Assembly (NCBI GenBank): GCA_902762655.1
Contig: CACWOZ010000017.1
Span: 1-44,103 of the forward strand
Direction of reading: 5' to 3'
Origin: an uncultured Bacteroidia bacterium
Lineage (GTDB): Bacteria; Bacteroidota; Bacteroidia; Bacteroidales; UBA932
Length of the DNA stretch: 44,103 nucleotides
The notes beneath the pieces are model-generated. The model ran no database searches. It was not told the DNA's origin and was given only the letters and a program-made list of their open reading frames with translations. The position numbers and the translations under genes are program-made. Below, in pieces: positions 1 through 6,700 of this stretch (the stretch's first letter is position 1; each line of letters begins with the position of its first letter).

Positions 1-14
1 CTACGAAGCAATTG

Positions 15-43
15 AAAGTCAGCCAGTTACGGCTGACTTTTTT
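15..43 (+). terminator. Rho-independent terminator
   Basis: A 10-bp stem (15-24 with 31-40) closes a 6-base loop and is followed by a T run. It resembles the terminator just after tRNA-Ser at 39253, so the gene ending just left of the window may also be an RNA gene; that part is inference. Confidence 0.75.
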
Positions 44-596
44 GCTTCTCCGCTCCGGCAACGCTGCTTCGCAGCTGCCTTGTCTTATCAGGGGCTCTGC
101 CCCTAATGTACCCCGCCGCCTTATGTCCCTTGCGTCTTCGCTCCGCTCAGACCGGGACCGGCGGTTCGCCTGACGGCTCATGGATACATTACTTGCTTCT
201 TTTTGGAAAAGATCTTTGGAGGTTTCGGGCAAGGTCCAATTTCAGGGGCGACACCTTACCCACTGGAAGGGCCTGGGAGGCGGAAAACCGGGCAAGGTCC
301 CCAGCATAGAATTGGACCTTACCCGCCGCTGACCGGCCTCCGCCGTTCGCGCTGAGGCGCTCATTTGACTTTGCCCCTGCGACCCTGGCTATTTCCCCAT
401 GAACTTGCAGTTTGCCTGACGCGAATGAAAATTTGTTCCGAAATAAGGCCGAAAACGGGAACAAACGCTCCAAAATTATAGGTTTGTTCCGTCGTGCTCG
501 CCATCGTTCATCTATAACCCAAGCTCTTCTCCATCCAAGACCTCCTTCTGGCCCAGGGGACGATGATGTCTGGCCTTGTCGATGAAGCCGGGATTC
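44..596. repeat. Gene-free stretch with intergenic repeats and inverted repeats
   Basis: I see no credible gene here. A 32-base segment at 85-116 recurs exactly at 39318-39349. A motif around 343-364 (CGTTCGCGCTGAGGCGCTCA) recurs with small changes near 39383 and 39452 and in part near 5452. The segment near 50-77 recurs in altered form near 5408. There are also nested inverted repeats: 227-242 against 309-324, one mismatch apart from the ends, and TTTGTTCC near 431 against GGAACAAA near 456. Short open frames on both strands cross the repeats, have repetitive low-complexity translations and were not called as genes. The pattern suggests a dispersed non-coding repeat family, possibly tied to tRNA 3' flanks. 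Confidence 0.6.
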
Positions 597-1499
597 TTAC
601 TTTTTCCCGGGTTTTATAATCATGAATACAACGGCAGCTACGCATATAGAAATCCCTAAGGCCATCTTGGCGGTCAAAGCTTCTCCGAACAGAAGTGTAC
701 CAATCAAGATTGCCGTAAGCGGTTCAAACACGCCCAGGACAGCCGTCTTTGTAGGTCCTATATAGCGGGAAGAAATAGCAATGGTGAGCATAGAGACCAT
801 CGTAGGAATGATTGCCAGGCCAATGAGATTCCCCCAGTCGGCGAGCCTGTCGATACCCTCAAGCATACTTCCGCCCTGGACTGTGCGGATGGTGGCAAAC
901 AGGATAGCGCCTGTAATCAGCGAGTAAAGAGTAATCGTATGTTCCGAAACTTTCCTGATGCGCTTGCTCCTGTTTACGATAACAAGATAGAAAGAATAAC
1001 ACAGGGCCGATCCTATGGCAAGCAATACTCCCGGAACGCGAATCTGAACATCCCCGGAAGGGGTGGAAAGAAGCAGGATACCCCCGAAGGTCGCCGAAAT
1101 AGCCAGCCATGTCTGCCAGCTGGGATAGATTCGGAGAAACACCATTATCAGTGCGACAATTACCGGGTATAGGTAAATCAGCGTAGTTGCAAGTCCTGAC
1201 GGAATAAACTCGTATGAGCAAAAGAGGGTGATGCTGCTACCTGCAAAGAAGAGGCCCAATAGGATCAGAAGGACAAGTTCGCGCCGTTTTGCCAGAAAGG
1301 ATTCTTTCTTGAACATCATCAATACTGCCAGAAAGCCGGCAGCGAAGGCATAGCGGAAAAAGAGCATTACCATAATTGGTACGCCACTCTCCATCAAAGC
1401 CTTCCCGAAAAGTGGATTGGTCCCATAAGAAACACCGGCAATAATGCCGGCGATGTACCCTAGCAGGCGTCTTTTGTCCGTATGCAGGATCGTTTTCAT
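597..1499 (-). CDS. EamA/DMT-family transporter
   Basis: This is a 300-residue polytopic inner-membrane protein with about ten hydrophobic segments in two similar halves, as expected of two EamA repeats in the drug/metabolite transporter superfamily. Such proteins usually export or exchange amino acids or other small metabolites; the substrate cannot be read from sequence. The first half has the conserved GxxxGxNPLFGK stretch, and the second half has a LFGEALTAKMALG segment like the usual GE-containing end of the repeat. An ATG lies upstream at 1547, but the -7 promoter box at 1522-1529 sits between the two starts, so the ATG at 1499 (MKTILHT) is preferred. The gene stands alone on its strand; the IS110 element lies upstream. 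Confidence 0.8.
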   Translation of the reverse strand: MKTILHTDKRRLLGYIAGIIAGVSYGTNPLFGKALMESGVPIMVMLFFRYAFAAGFLAVLMMFKKESFLAKRRELVLLILLGLFFAGSSITLFCSYEFIPSGLATTLIYLYPVIVALIMVFLRIYPSWQTWLAISATFGGILLLSTPSGDVQIRVPGVLLAIGSALCYSFYLVIVNRSKRIRKVSEHTITLYSLITGAILFATIRTVQGGSMLEGIDRLADWGNLIGLAIIPTMVSMLTIAISSRYIGPTKTAVLGVFEPLTAILIGTLLFGEALTAKMALGISICVAAVVFMIIKPGKK

Positions 1500-1521
1500 A
1501 GCCTCTGGCGAATTCGGGACA

Positions 1522-1529
1522 CAAAGATA
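1522..1529 (-). promoter_or_regulatory. -7 promoter box (TATCTTTG) of the EamA gene
   Basis: This is a perfect match to the Bacteroidota TAnnTTTG box on the minus strand, 22 bases before the chosen ATG at 1499. It lies downstream of the alternative ATG at 1547, which decides the start. The -33 element is not clear. Confidence 0.6.
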
Positions 1530-1749
1530 CTCATTATTTATTTGCATTTGCTGCCAAAATACGGCCCGTTCAGGTAAGATTCAAGCAAATAAATTCCCTG
1601 TTCCCAGTTGAAATCCAAATAATAGGCTAATTATTTTTGACTTTTCTATTTAGGACACTCTAAATCAAGCATTTGCAAAATGATTGATTTTGGGCGCAAC
1701 AATAACAATCCATCGGTCTCATAGAGATCGAGGTATTAGAGACTCTAAA

Positions 1750-1917
1750 AAATCCTCGGTAAACAAACTTCCCAAAGCGGACAACTGAGTCCAGAGCCGC
1801 AAGTATCTGCATTAGGTTACGGAGGCAGGAGGTACACGCTTTAACAAGCGGACGTCAACGCCGCATTGGAATTTAAGTACTCTCTCCCAAGGGAAGTCTG
1901 TTTACCAGACAGGATTT
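1750..1917 (-). ncRNA. Candidate bridge (seeker) RNA downstream of the IS110 transposase
   Basis: On the minus strand this region begins 9 bases past the transposase stop and folds on itself. Arm 1891-1906 pairs with 1758-1773 over 16 positions, counting one G-U pair. After a small internal loop, 1911-1917 pairs with 1750-1756, giving a 23-pair closing stem. The enclosed 117 bases contain further stem-loops: 1777-1800, 1838-1852 and 1849-1865 (the last two are alternatives). IS110-family recombinases use an element-encoded RNA with donor- and target-pairing loops, found downstream of the gene in the IS1111 group. The structure is visible; the function is inferred. I could not assign guide segments by eye, and a T run after the stem means it could instead act as a terminator. 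Confidence 0.45.
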
Positions 1918-1925
1918 CAATTGCA

Positions 1926-3005
1926 TTATGAGACATAGCAGTTGACATAAGGCTGCTGATGTTTCATGACGAAATAAATACGATTGACCAGGCGTCTTGC
2001 AATCTTAATAATGGCCTTGCTCGGTTTCATTTTTCTGCAATATTCGACGTAAGCTGCGGAAAGGACCGGATCTTTTCGTGATGCTACCCATGCTGCTTCT
2101 ACAATCAACCACCTCAGTTTGGCGTGGCGCCGAACGGTGATATCACCAATCCCATCATGAGCACCACTGGAATGACACATCGGGACGATACCTATGTAAG
2201 AGGCAAAGCAAGAAGCATCCTTAAAACGGGTAATATCATCCACCTCAGATAAAATCGTCAAACCGGCTAACTGTCCAATTCCAGGAACACTCATCAAATA
2301 CTTAAGCGGCTCCTCAAACCGCTCTGTTCTTGACAGAACACGAAGTTCCTTCATCAGCTTGAGTTGCTGAGCACGAAGATCCTCATACTGTGCAATCAAT
2401 AAATCAAGGGTCTTCTTTCCGTAATCCGTCTCAAGTTCCAGTCCTTTCAACCACAAGACAAACTTGTTGGTCCAAGCGCATCCGGGGCGCTGAAACTCCT
2501 CCGGAATATCAATCCCCAGATATCTTAGATGGGACTTGATCCTGTTCTTGTGACGCGTCTGATCTTTTGTCAACGAGTCTCTCAATCTTATCAAAGAGCG
2601 TATCTCTGTTGCCACGCTATCCGGGACATAAATCCCTTTCAACTCTCCGGCACGTAAACTTCTCGCAAGCTTCCCGCTGTCAACGGCATCTGTCTTCCGC
2701 AGTCTCTCTCCAGCCATCGTAGGCACATCCGCAGGGTTCACAACAATGTTGTTTATCCCTAAATTACACAACTCCCAGTGTATCCAGAACCCGCAGAAAC
2801 CGGCCTCGTAGACCGAGTAATATTCCGCATCCGGATAAGTGTTGGTCAGAAACTTGTTCAAGGCAACAGGGCTTGGATCCTGTGTGAACTTCTTCAATAC
2901 TGCCTGTTCTGATAGAACAGTTACCGACCAACTTCTCAAATGGACATCAAGTCCGACAAAAATCCTTTGACCTTTGAAGGAAAATGGTTTACTTTGTGTA
3001 CTCAT
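1926..3005 (-). CDS. IS110-family transposase (DEDD recombinase)
   Basis: This 359-residue protein has both IS110 domains. The N-terminal RuvC-like DEDD domain starts with FVGLDVH (Asp20), has VYEAG (Glu67) and KTDAVDS (Asp106, Asp109). A helical linker follows, then the Transposase_20 domain with SVPGIGQLAGLTILSE (about 239-254), ASYIGIVP and the HSSG motif around Ser279/Ser280, where the family's catalytic serine lies. All expected acidic residues are present and the frame is intact, so it looks functional. The enzyme would catalyse RNA-guided excision and insertion. Its start is nearly covered by a hairpin, and its 3' end runs into a structured RNA region, both described separately. Confidence 0.95.
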   Translation of the reverse strand: MSTQSKPFSFKGQRIFVGLDVHLRSWSVTVLSEQAVLKKFTQDPSPVALNKFLTNTYPDAEYYSVYEAGFCGFWIHWELCNLGINNIVVNPADVPTMAGERLRKTDAVDSGKLARSLRAGELKGIYVPDSVATEIRSLIRLRDSLTKDQTRHKNRIKSHLRYLGIDIPEEFQRPGCAWTNKFVLWLKGLELETDYGKKTLDLLIAQYEDLRAQQLKLMKELRVLSRTERFEEPLKYLMSVPGIGQLAGLTILSEVDDITRFKDASCFASYIGIVPMCHSSGAHDGIGDITVRRHAKLRWLIVEAAWVASRKDPVLSAAYVEYCRKMKPSKAIIKIARRLVNRIYFVMKHQQPYVNCYVS

Positions 3006-3006
3006 A

Positions 3007-3065
3007 GCTACTGTATTTTTAGTTACATGTTCGGCTTTATAAATGTAGCCAAAAATATCAGTAGC
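3007..3065 (-). promoter_or_regulatory. Hairpin abutting the transposase start codon
   Basis: Arms 3007-3020 and 3051-3065 form a 14-bp stem with one bulged base, around a 30-base loop. The stem ends one base before the transposase ATG (3005), so in mRNA form it would cover the ribosome-binding region. Insertion sequences often limit transposase translation with such structures, especially against read-through mRNA. That role is inferred. Confidence 0.6.
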
Positions 3066-3079
3066 TTTTATTTCATATG

Positions 3080-3130
3080 AAAAACTTCTCGGGGGTCTGC
3101 CAAGCGGCAGGGGCCGACAAGCCCCTGAGA
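3080..3130 (-). terminator. Terminator-like alternative hairpins in the transposase leader
   Basis: On the minus strand, TCTC-A-GGGG (3122-3130) can pair with CCCC-C-GAGA (3087-3095), followed by a run of T at 3080-3084 with one interruption. The same bases can form two smaller hairpins instead: 3108-3114 with 3121-3127, and 3097-3101 with 3106-3110. This is the geometry of an intrinsic terminator with a competing fold, between the -7 box and the gene. Confidence 0.4.
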
Positions 3131-3150
3131 GCGTTCTTTCATTTGGATTA

Positions 3151-3158
3151 CAAACATA
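3151..3158 (-). promoter_or_regulatory. -7 promoter box (TATGTTTG) of the transposase
   Basis: This TAnnTTTG match on the minus strand predicts an mRNA start near 3148 and so a leader of about 140 bases. That leader contains the terminator-like hairpins and the start-covering hairpin. Confidence 0.4.
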
Positions 3159-3349
3159 GTTACTTTATCGATGTGAAGCACTATCACTTGGCAGCGAACC
3201 TTTGCTGAACAACTAAGTATAAGTGGCGATGACCGGCATAGATGAAACCGGGAAATACCGGTAACGGGTGGCTGCTACCCATTCTTTTAAGTTGAGTCAG
3301 ACATAGCTCGAAGATAGTCAGTTTAGAGGGATAATTGCCAAATATCTAT

Positions 3350-3357
3350 TATCTTTG
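3350..3357 (+). promoter_or_regulatory. -7 promoter box (TATCTTTG), near-leaderless
   Basis: The box ends 4 bases before the ATG at 3362. With the usual spacing, transcription would start at or within two or three bases of the start codon. Confidence 0.6.
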
Positions 3358-3361
3358 CGAC

Positions 3362-4108
3362 ATGAAGAAAAAACTATTGGCCATGCTGATCCTCGCCTTT
3401 GCGGGATCATTCGCTCTGGGCGCATTCGACAGGGGGCTGGGCAACCCCAATTCGGTATACACACCGAAAGGGACCTTCGCCACATCGTATTACATCACCT
3501 ATAACAACTGGAACGCCTCCGCCGGAGATGACCTCACGAAGGGAGTGTCCCTTTTCGGCCTGATTCCAGATGTGAACGGCAACCTCTCGAACCTTGGCTT
3601 CAGCGCCGGACTGTCCTGGTTCTTCAAGGATAACTGGAGCATAGGCGCCCTGGTAGGGTACGACAACCGCAAGATTGACAGCAACCATCTGTCGATGCTG
3701 AAAGGGATGGTAGACCTTTCCAACCAGCATAGCCGCACGGAAACTTATTCCGGATCCATAAGGGTCAGGCGATACATTCCTCTTTTCGGCACAAGGATCA
3801 TCGCTCTTCTGACAGAAGGACGGCTTGGAGGAAGTTTCGGCTACGATAAGACCTACGCAGAGACCGACCGTGGCAAGGAAGGTCTTTTCTCGGCCAATTA
3901 TTCCGTTTTCGGCAGGCTGTATGCCGGCGTTTCTGTCTTCTTTACCAACTTCACCGCTCTGGAAATCGCTTTCCCCGTCTTTGGGGCCAGCTACGACTGG
4001 AGCAACCAGATAGAAAAGCAGGAATATGAAAGCAAACTCACCGGATTCAGCTTCAGGGACCGCACCAATCCCCTTGGAGTGACATTAGGTATAGTTTATC
4101 ACTTCTAG
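3362..4108 (+). CDS. Outer-membrane beta-barrel protein
   Basis: This 248-residue protein has a clean signal peptide (MKKKLLAMLILAFAGSFALG) and then alternating hydrophobic/polar strands with many aromatic and glycine residues, such as FSAGLSWFFKDNWSIGALVGYD and YAGVSVFFTNFTALEIAFPVF. It ends in an aromatic (GIVYHF), the usual signal for insertion by the BAM machinery. It most resembles small OmpW/OmpA-like barrels of unknown function found widely in Bacteroidota. No plug, TonB box or periplasmic domain is visible. It is followed after 4 bases by a surface lipoprotein gene, so the two are probably co-transcribed. The start at 3362 is chosen because the -7 box lies immediately upstream and an earlier in-frame start would fall before the promoter. 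Confidence 0.75.
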   Translation: MKKKLLAMLILAFAGSFALGAFDRGLGNPNSVYTPKGTFATSYYITYNNWNASAGDDLTKGVSLFGLIPDVNGNLSNLGFSAGLSWFFKDNWSIGALVGYDNRKIDSNHLSMLKGMVDLSNQHSRTETYSGSIRVRRYIPLFGTRIIALLTEGRLGGSFGYDKTYAETDRGKEGLFSANYSVFGRLYAGVSVFFTNFTALEIAFPVFGASYDWSNQIEKQEYESKLTGFSFRDRTNPLGVTLGIVYHF

Positions 4109-4112
4109 CCCT

Positions 4113-5222
4113 ATGAAAAAAAGTATCATCCTGATAGCAGCAGCGTTACTGCTAGCTTCCTGCACCCAGCAGTGGAACGACCTCGTGCACGAAGAAGTCG
4201 TGGCAAGTATCAGTACGTTCGAAATCGAGGGCCAGGTATCCTGTTACATCAGTCTGGCAGACAAGTCCATAATGGTCAAGATGCCTGCCGACACCGACCT
4301 CAGGGAGCTGAAAGTCAGCAAGTTCGTTTATACCGAGGGGGCCACGCTCAGCATCGACATCAAAGTGGGAGATGTACTGGATCTTTCCCAACCGCTGGAA
4401 CTCACCCTCACAACCTACGATCCCTACGTCTGGACCATCACCGCGACATCTCCCCTGTCCCCCGGCGCCCCGGTTACCCAGAGCGGCCCGGATCCGGGCA
4501 AGGCCCTCACCAAAGACGGGCCTCAGGTTTACAACATGGGCTTCGACCTGTGGAGCAAGCACCCCGACAGCGATACCATAGATGTCCCTTACGGGGCAAG
4601 CGCCACGGATGAGCAGAAAGCTGTCTGGGGCACCACCGGTATCTTTATCACAGCAATGGGACTGACTCCTATGGTGGCTTGCCACGACACCCTGGCAGTC
4701 TCCGGGAGCGGGAAAGCGGCTCTCAGGCTCAAGACCGGAGAGTCAAGCGGTTTTCTTGCAAGCGGGCTGTTATACACAGGCGAATCCGCCCCTATGTGGC
4801 CTTTCTTCAAAGATTACAAGTACGGCACCCCGTTCACGGAACGTCCCCTCGCCCTTGAAGGTTATGCCCTCTACAAGCCGCAGACCATCACTATGGCCCA
4901 GGATCCTTACCTCAAGCGCGAGAACACACAGGACATCGGCCACATCCTGGTGGTGCTCTCCGACTGGGACCAGCCTTACAGCGTATCCCCTCCCGAAAAG
5001 GTGCTGAACTATATGGAAGATTCCGGAGTGATCGGCTACGGCAAGATGGTATTCAACAAGGATATGAACGCCTACGAGCGCTTCCAGATCAATATCATCT
5101 ACCTCAACGACCGCACTCCGAAGTACGTTACGATCGCAATTGCATCCAGCGCCCTCGGGGATTACTCCACCGGAGGCATAGGCTCCATCCTTTATATGGA
5201 TGAGCTTGCGTTCCTGTATTAA
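4113..5222 (+). CDS. PCMD-type surface lipoprotein
   Basis: The 369-residue product begins with a lipoprotein signal ending LLLASC, so it should be lipid-anchored at Cys16. Residues 30-115 form a beta-rich N-terminal module with EGQVSCYISLADKSIMVKMPADTD and ELTLTTYDPYVWTI, like the DUF5018/immunoglobulin-like modules of Bacteroidota lipoproteins. The rest (about 135-369) has the GFDLWSKHP start and YALYKP core that I associate with the PCMD domain (putative carbohydrate metabolism domain), a jelly-roll-like domain thought to bind glycans. The gene lies 4 bases after the barrel-protein gene and the pair may form a surface unit. Domain assignment is from memory of family patterns; the glycan role is inferred. 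Confidence 0.65.
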   Translation: MKKSIILIAAALLLASCTQQWNDLVHEEVVASISTFEIEGQVSCYISLADKSIMVKMPADTDLRELKVSKFVYTEGATLSIDIKVGDVLDLSQPLELTLTTYDPYVWTITATSPLSPGAPVTQSGPDPGKALTKDGPQVYNMGFDLWSKHPDSDTIDVPYGASATDEQKAVWGTTGIFITAMGLTPMVACHDTLAVSGSGKAALRLKTGESSGFLASGLLYTGESAPMWPFFKDYKYGTPFTERPLALEGYALYKPQTITMAQDPYLKRENTQDIGHILVVLSDWDQPYSVSPPEKVLNYMEDSGVIGYGKMVFNKDMNAYERFQINIIYLNDRTPKYVTIAIASSALGDYSTGGIGSILYMDELAFLY

Positions 5223-5394
5223 TGGGTTTATGCTACGGTGCCAAGTATCCCGATCCTCGGCCATACAAGGCAGCATCATAGTCATACAATATCTCCAATT
5301 GTTTGCCGGCCCTACCGGTGGCGCAAGCTCGGGCAACATATTGTCCGTCGCATGAAACCCATATGCCGAAATTTCCCTTTCTGGCATAGGTTGA

Positions 5395-5470
5395 CTTTCT
5401 TGTTTTTCCGCTCCGGCAGAGCTGCTTTGCTGCTGCAAATACCAGGCTCGGCCGTTCGCGCTGAATCTGA
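5395..5470. repeat. Intergenic repeat fragment
   Basis: Bases 5408-5435 echo 50-77 (CGCTCCGGCA plus GCTGCTT-type units), and 5452-5462 repeats the GCCGTTCGCGCTGA motif found near 343 and 39383. This is the second of three sites for the repeat family. The preceding 5223-5394 shows no gene or clear structure. Confidence 0.5.
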
Positions 5471-5580
5471 TTGATTATCTGAGCCAGAATCCTGAGACCA
5501 AAATCGTAGGTGCAGCGACTTACGGAAACCTCTACCTGGAAAGCCCGGCGGAGTTTATTAGCTTTAAACGGGGCAGGTAA
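5452..5580 (+). pseudogene. Decayed 3' coding fragment
   Basis: In one frame, bases 5470-5580 read as a plausible protein tail of about 36 residues (IDYLSQNPETKIVGAATYG and onward to a TAA at 5578). There is no start codon and the frame runs back into the repeat. The IVGxxTYGN pattern faintly resembles the C-terminal part of S41-type peptidases; this is a weak guess. It looks like the remains of a gene cut by repeat-associated rearrangement. Confidence 0.35.
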
Positions 5581-5605
5581 TATTGTTTAACTGATTCAAA
5601 AATCA

Positions 5606-5613
5606 TATATTTG
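5606..5613 (+). promoter_or_regulatory. -7 promoter box (TATATTTG) of kdgK, near-leaderless
   Basis: A perfect TAnnTTTG box ends 4 bases before the kdgK ATG at 5618. Confidence 0.6.
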
Positions 5614-5617
5614 TACT

Positions 5618-6697
5618 ATGGATATCAAACTCAAGCAGAATTGCAAATACGCCCTTCTGGTTCCTACCAGCATGGGGCTCAGGATTACGCCCGAGAGCGG
5701 ACAGCCCGTCCACTCCAGCGACCTCTTCCATCTTCAGGCTACCAGCGCCGAGACCAATGTCGCGAGCATCGCATCTTACCTCGGCCTGCCGGTGAAGGTG
5801 CTCACCGCTTTCGTAAAGGGCAGTCCTTTCGCTCATTTCATCAAGGGCAATCTCCGCAGCCGCGGAATGGACTTCGAAGGCCCTGAGGTAGAGCAGGGCG
5901 GTCCCTGGGGATATCGCCATCAGATCAATGTGGCCGACAGCGGATACGGCTCCCGCGGCCCGCGCGTTTGGAACGACCGTGCCGGTGAGGTTGGCCGCAC
6001 CCTGAACGTGAAGGACTTCGACCTCGAGCGCATCTTCGGGCAGGAAGGAGTGCAGATCATACATCTCTCCGGCCTCATCGGCGCCCTCAGCCCGGACACC
6101 AGCCGCTTCTGCCTCGAACTCGCCCGCGCCGCGAAGAAGCACGGCACCCGCATCAGTTTCGACCTCAACTACCGCGCATCCTTCTGGAAGGGCCGCGAGC
6201 AGGAACTGCACGAGATCTTCTCCGAAATCGCAAGTTACGCCGACATCCTCATAGGCAACGAGGAAGACTTCCAGCTCTGCCTTGGCATCGAAGGCCCTGA
6301 GGCCGGCGGAAAGGATATCGCTGCGAAGATCGACGGATTCAAGGAGATGATACGCCGCGTGCGTGAGCGCTATCCCAACGCTCAGGTTTACGGCACCACC
6401 CTCCGCCAGGTGAACAACACCAACAGCCACAACTGGGGTGCCATCCTTCTCGACGGAGAGGACTGGCACGTGATACAGCCCCGCGAAATCCACGTCCTCG
6501 ACCGCATCGGCGGCGGCGACGGCTTCGTGGGAGGCCTCCTCTACGGCATACTCCGCGGATGGAGCGGCGAGCAGTGCGCCCAGTTCGGGTGGGCCAGCGG
6601 CGCCCTTGCAACCACCTTCCTCACCGACTACGCCCAACCCGCCGACGAAGAGCAGGTATGGAGCGTCTGGCAGGGAAATGCACGTGTAAAGAGATAG
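5618..6697 (+). CDS. kdgK: 2-dehydro-3-deoxygluconokinase (PfkB-family sugar kinase)
   Basis: This 359-residue PfkB-fold kinase probably phosphorylates 2-keto-3-deoxygluconate to KDPG with ATP in the cytoplasm, the last step before aldol cleavage. Visible motifs are ATSAETNVASIASYLGLP (41-58, PfkB signature 1 region), the substrate-loop segment FDLNYRASFW (181-190), which matches the D-N-R--LW pattern of KDG kinases, and GGGD (298-301) with Asp301 as catalytic base in the anion hole. The length fits the Bacteroidota form. It is the first gene of a tight cluster, 3 bases before the LarA-like gene, which supports a sugar-acid role. Another PfkB specificity cannot be excluded. Confidence 0.85.
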   Translation: MDIKLKQNCKYALLVPTSMGLRITPESGQPVHSSDLFHLQATSAETNVASIASYLGLPVKVLTAFVKGSPFAHFIKGNLRSRGMDFEGPEVEQGGPWGYRHQINVADSGYGSRGPRVWNDRAGEVGRTLNVKDFDLERIFGQEGVQIIHLSGLIGALSPDTSRFCLELARAAKKHGTRISFDLNYRASFWKGREQELHEIFSEIASYADILIGNEEDFQLCLGIEGPEAGGKDIAAKIDGFKEMIRRVRERYPNAQVYGTTLRQVNNTNSHNWGAILLDGEDWHVIQPREIHVLDRIGGGDGFVGGLLYGILRGWSGEQCAQFGWASGALATTFLTDYAQPADEEQVWSVWQGNARVKR

Positions 6698-6700
6698 GAT

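Larger units (their letters stand above)
1735..3160 (-). mobile_element. IS110-family insertion element (ends not resolved)
   Basis: The element comprises the IS110 transposase gene, about 190 bases of structured DNA downstream of it and about 155 bases of leader upstream. IS110 elements typically lack clear terminal inverted repeats and target duplications, so the limits given are only the outermost structured features tied to the gene. A short imperfect inverted pair (1656-1664 and 3322-3330, 8 of 9) could mark wider ends but may be chance. Only one copy is in the window. It lies between the divergently transcribed EamA gene and the barrel-protein gene, in the upstream region of both. Confidence 0.65.

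Noticed and set aside
106-473. Short open frames on both strands in the first gap
   Set aside because: They overlap repeats and inverted repeats, their translations are repetitive, and no promoter box or family motif supports them.
1656-3330. TTTAGAG(G/T)G inverted pair as IS110 termini
   Set aside because: Only 8 of 9 bases match and such a pair is expected by chance over this length; IS110 elements usually lack terminal inverted repeats.
3159-3340. A bridge RNA upstream of the transposase
   Set aside because: Small hairpins are present (3247-3262, 3266-3280), but a transcript from the -7 box at 3151 would not include them and no long closing stem is seen. The downstream structure is the better candidate, though the upstream one is not excluded.
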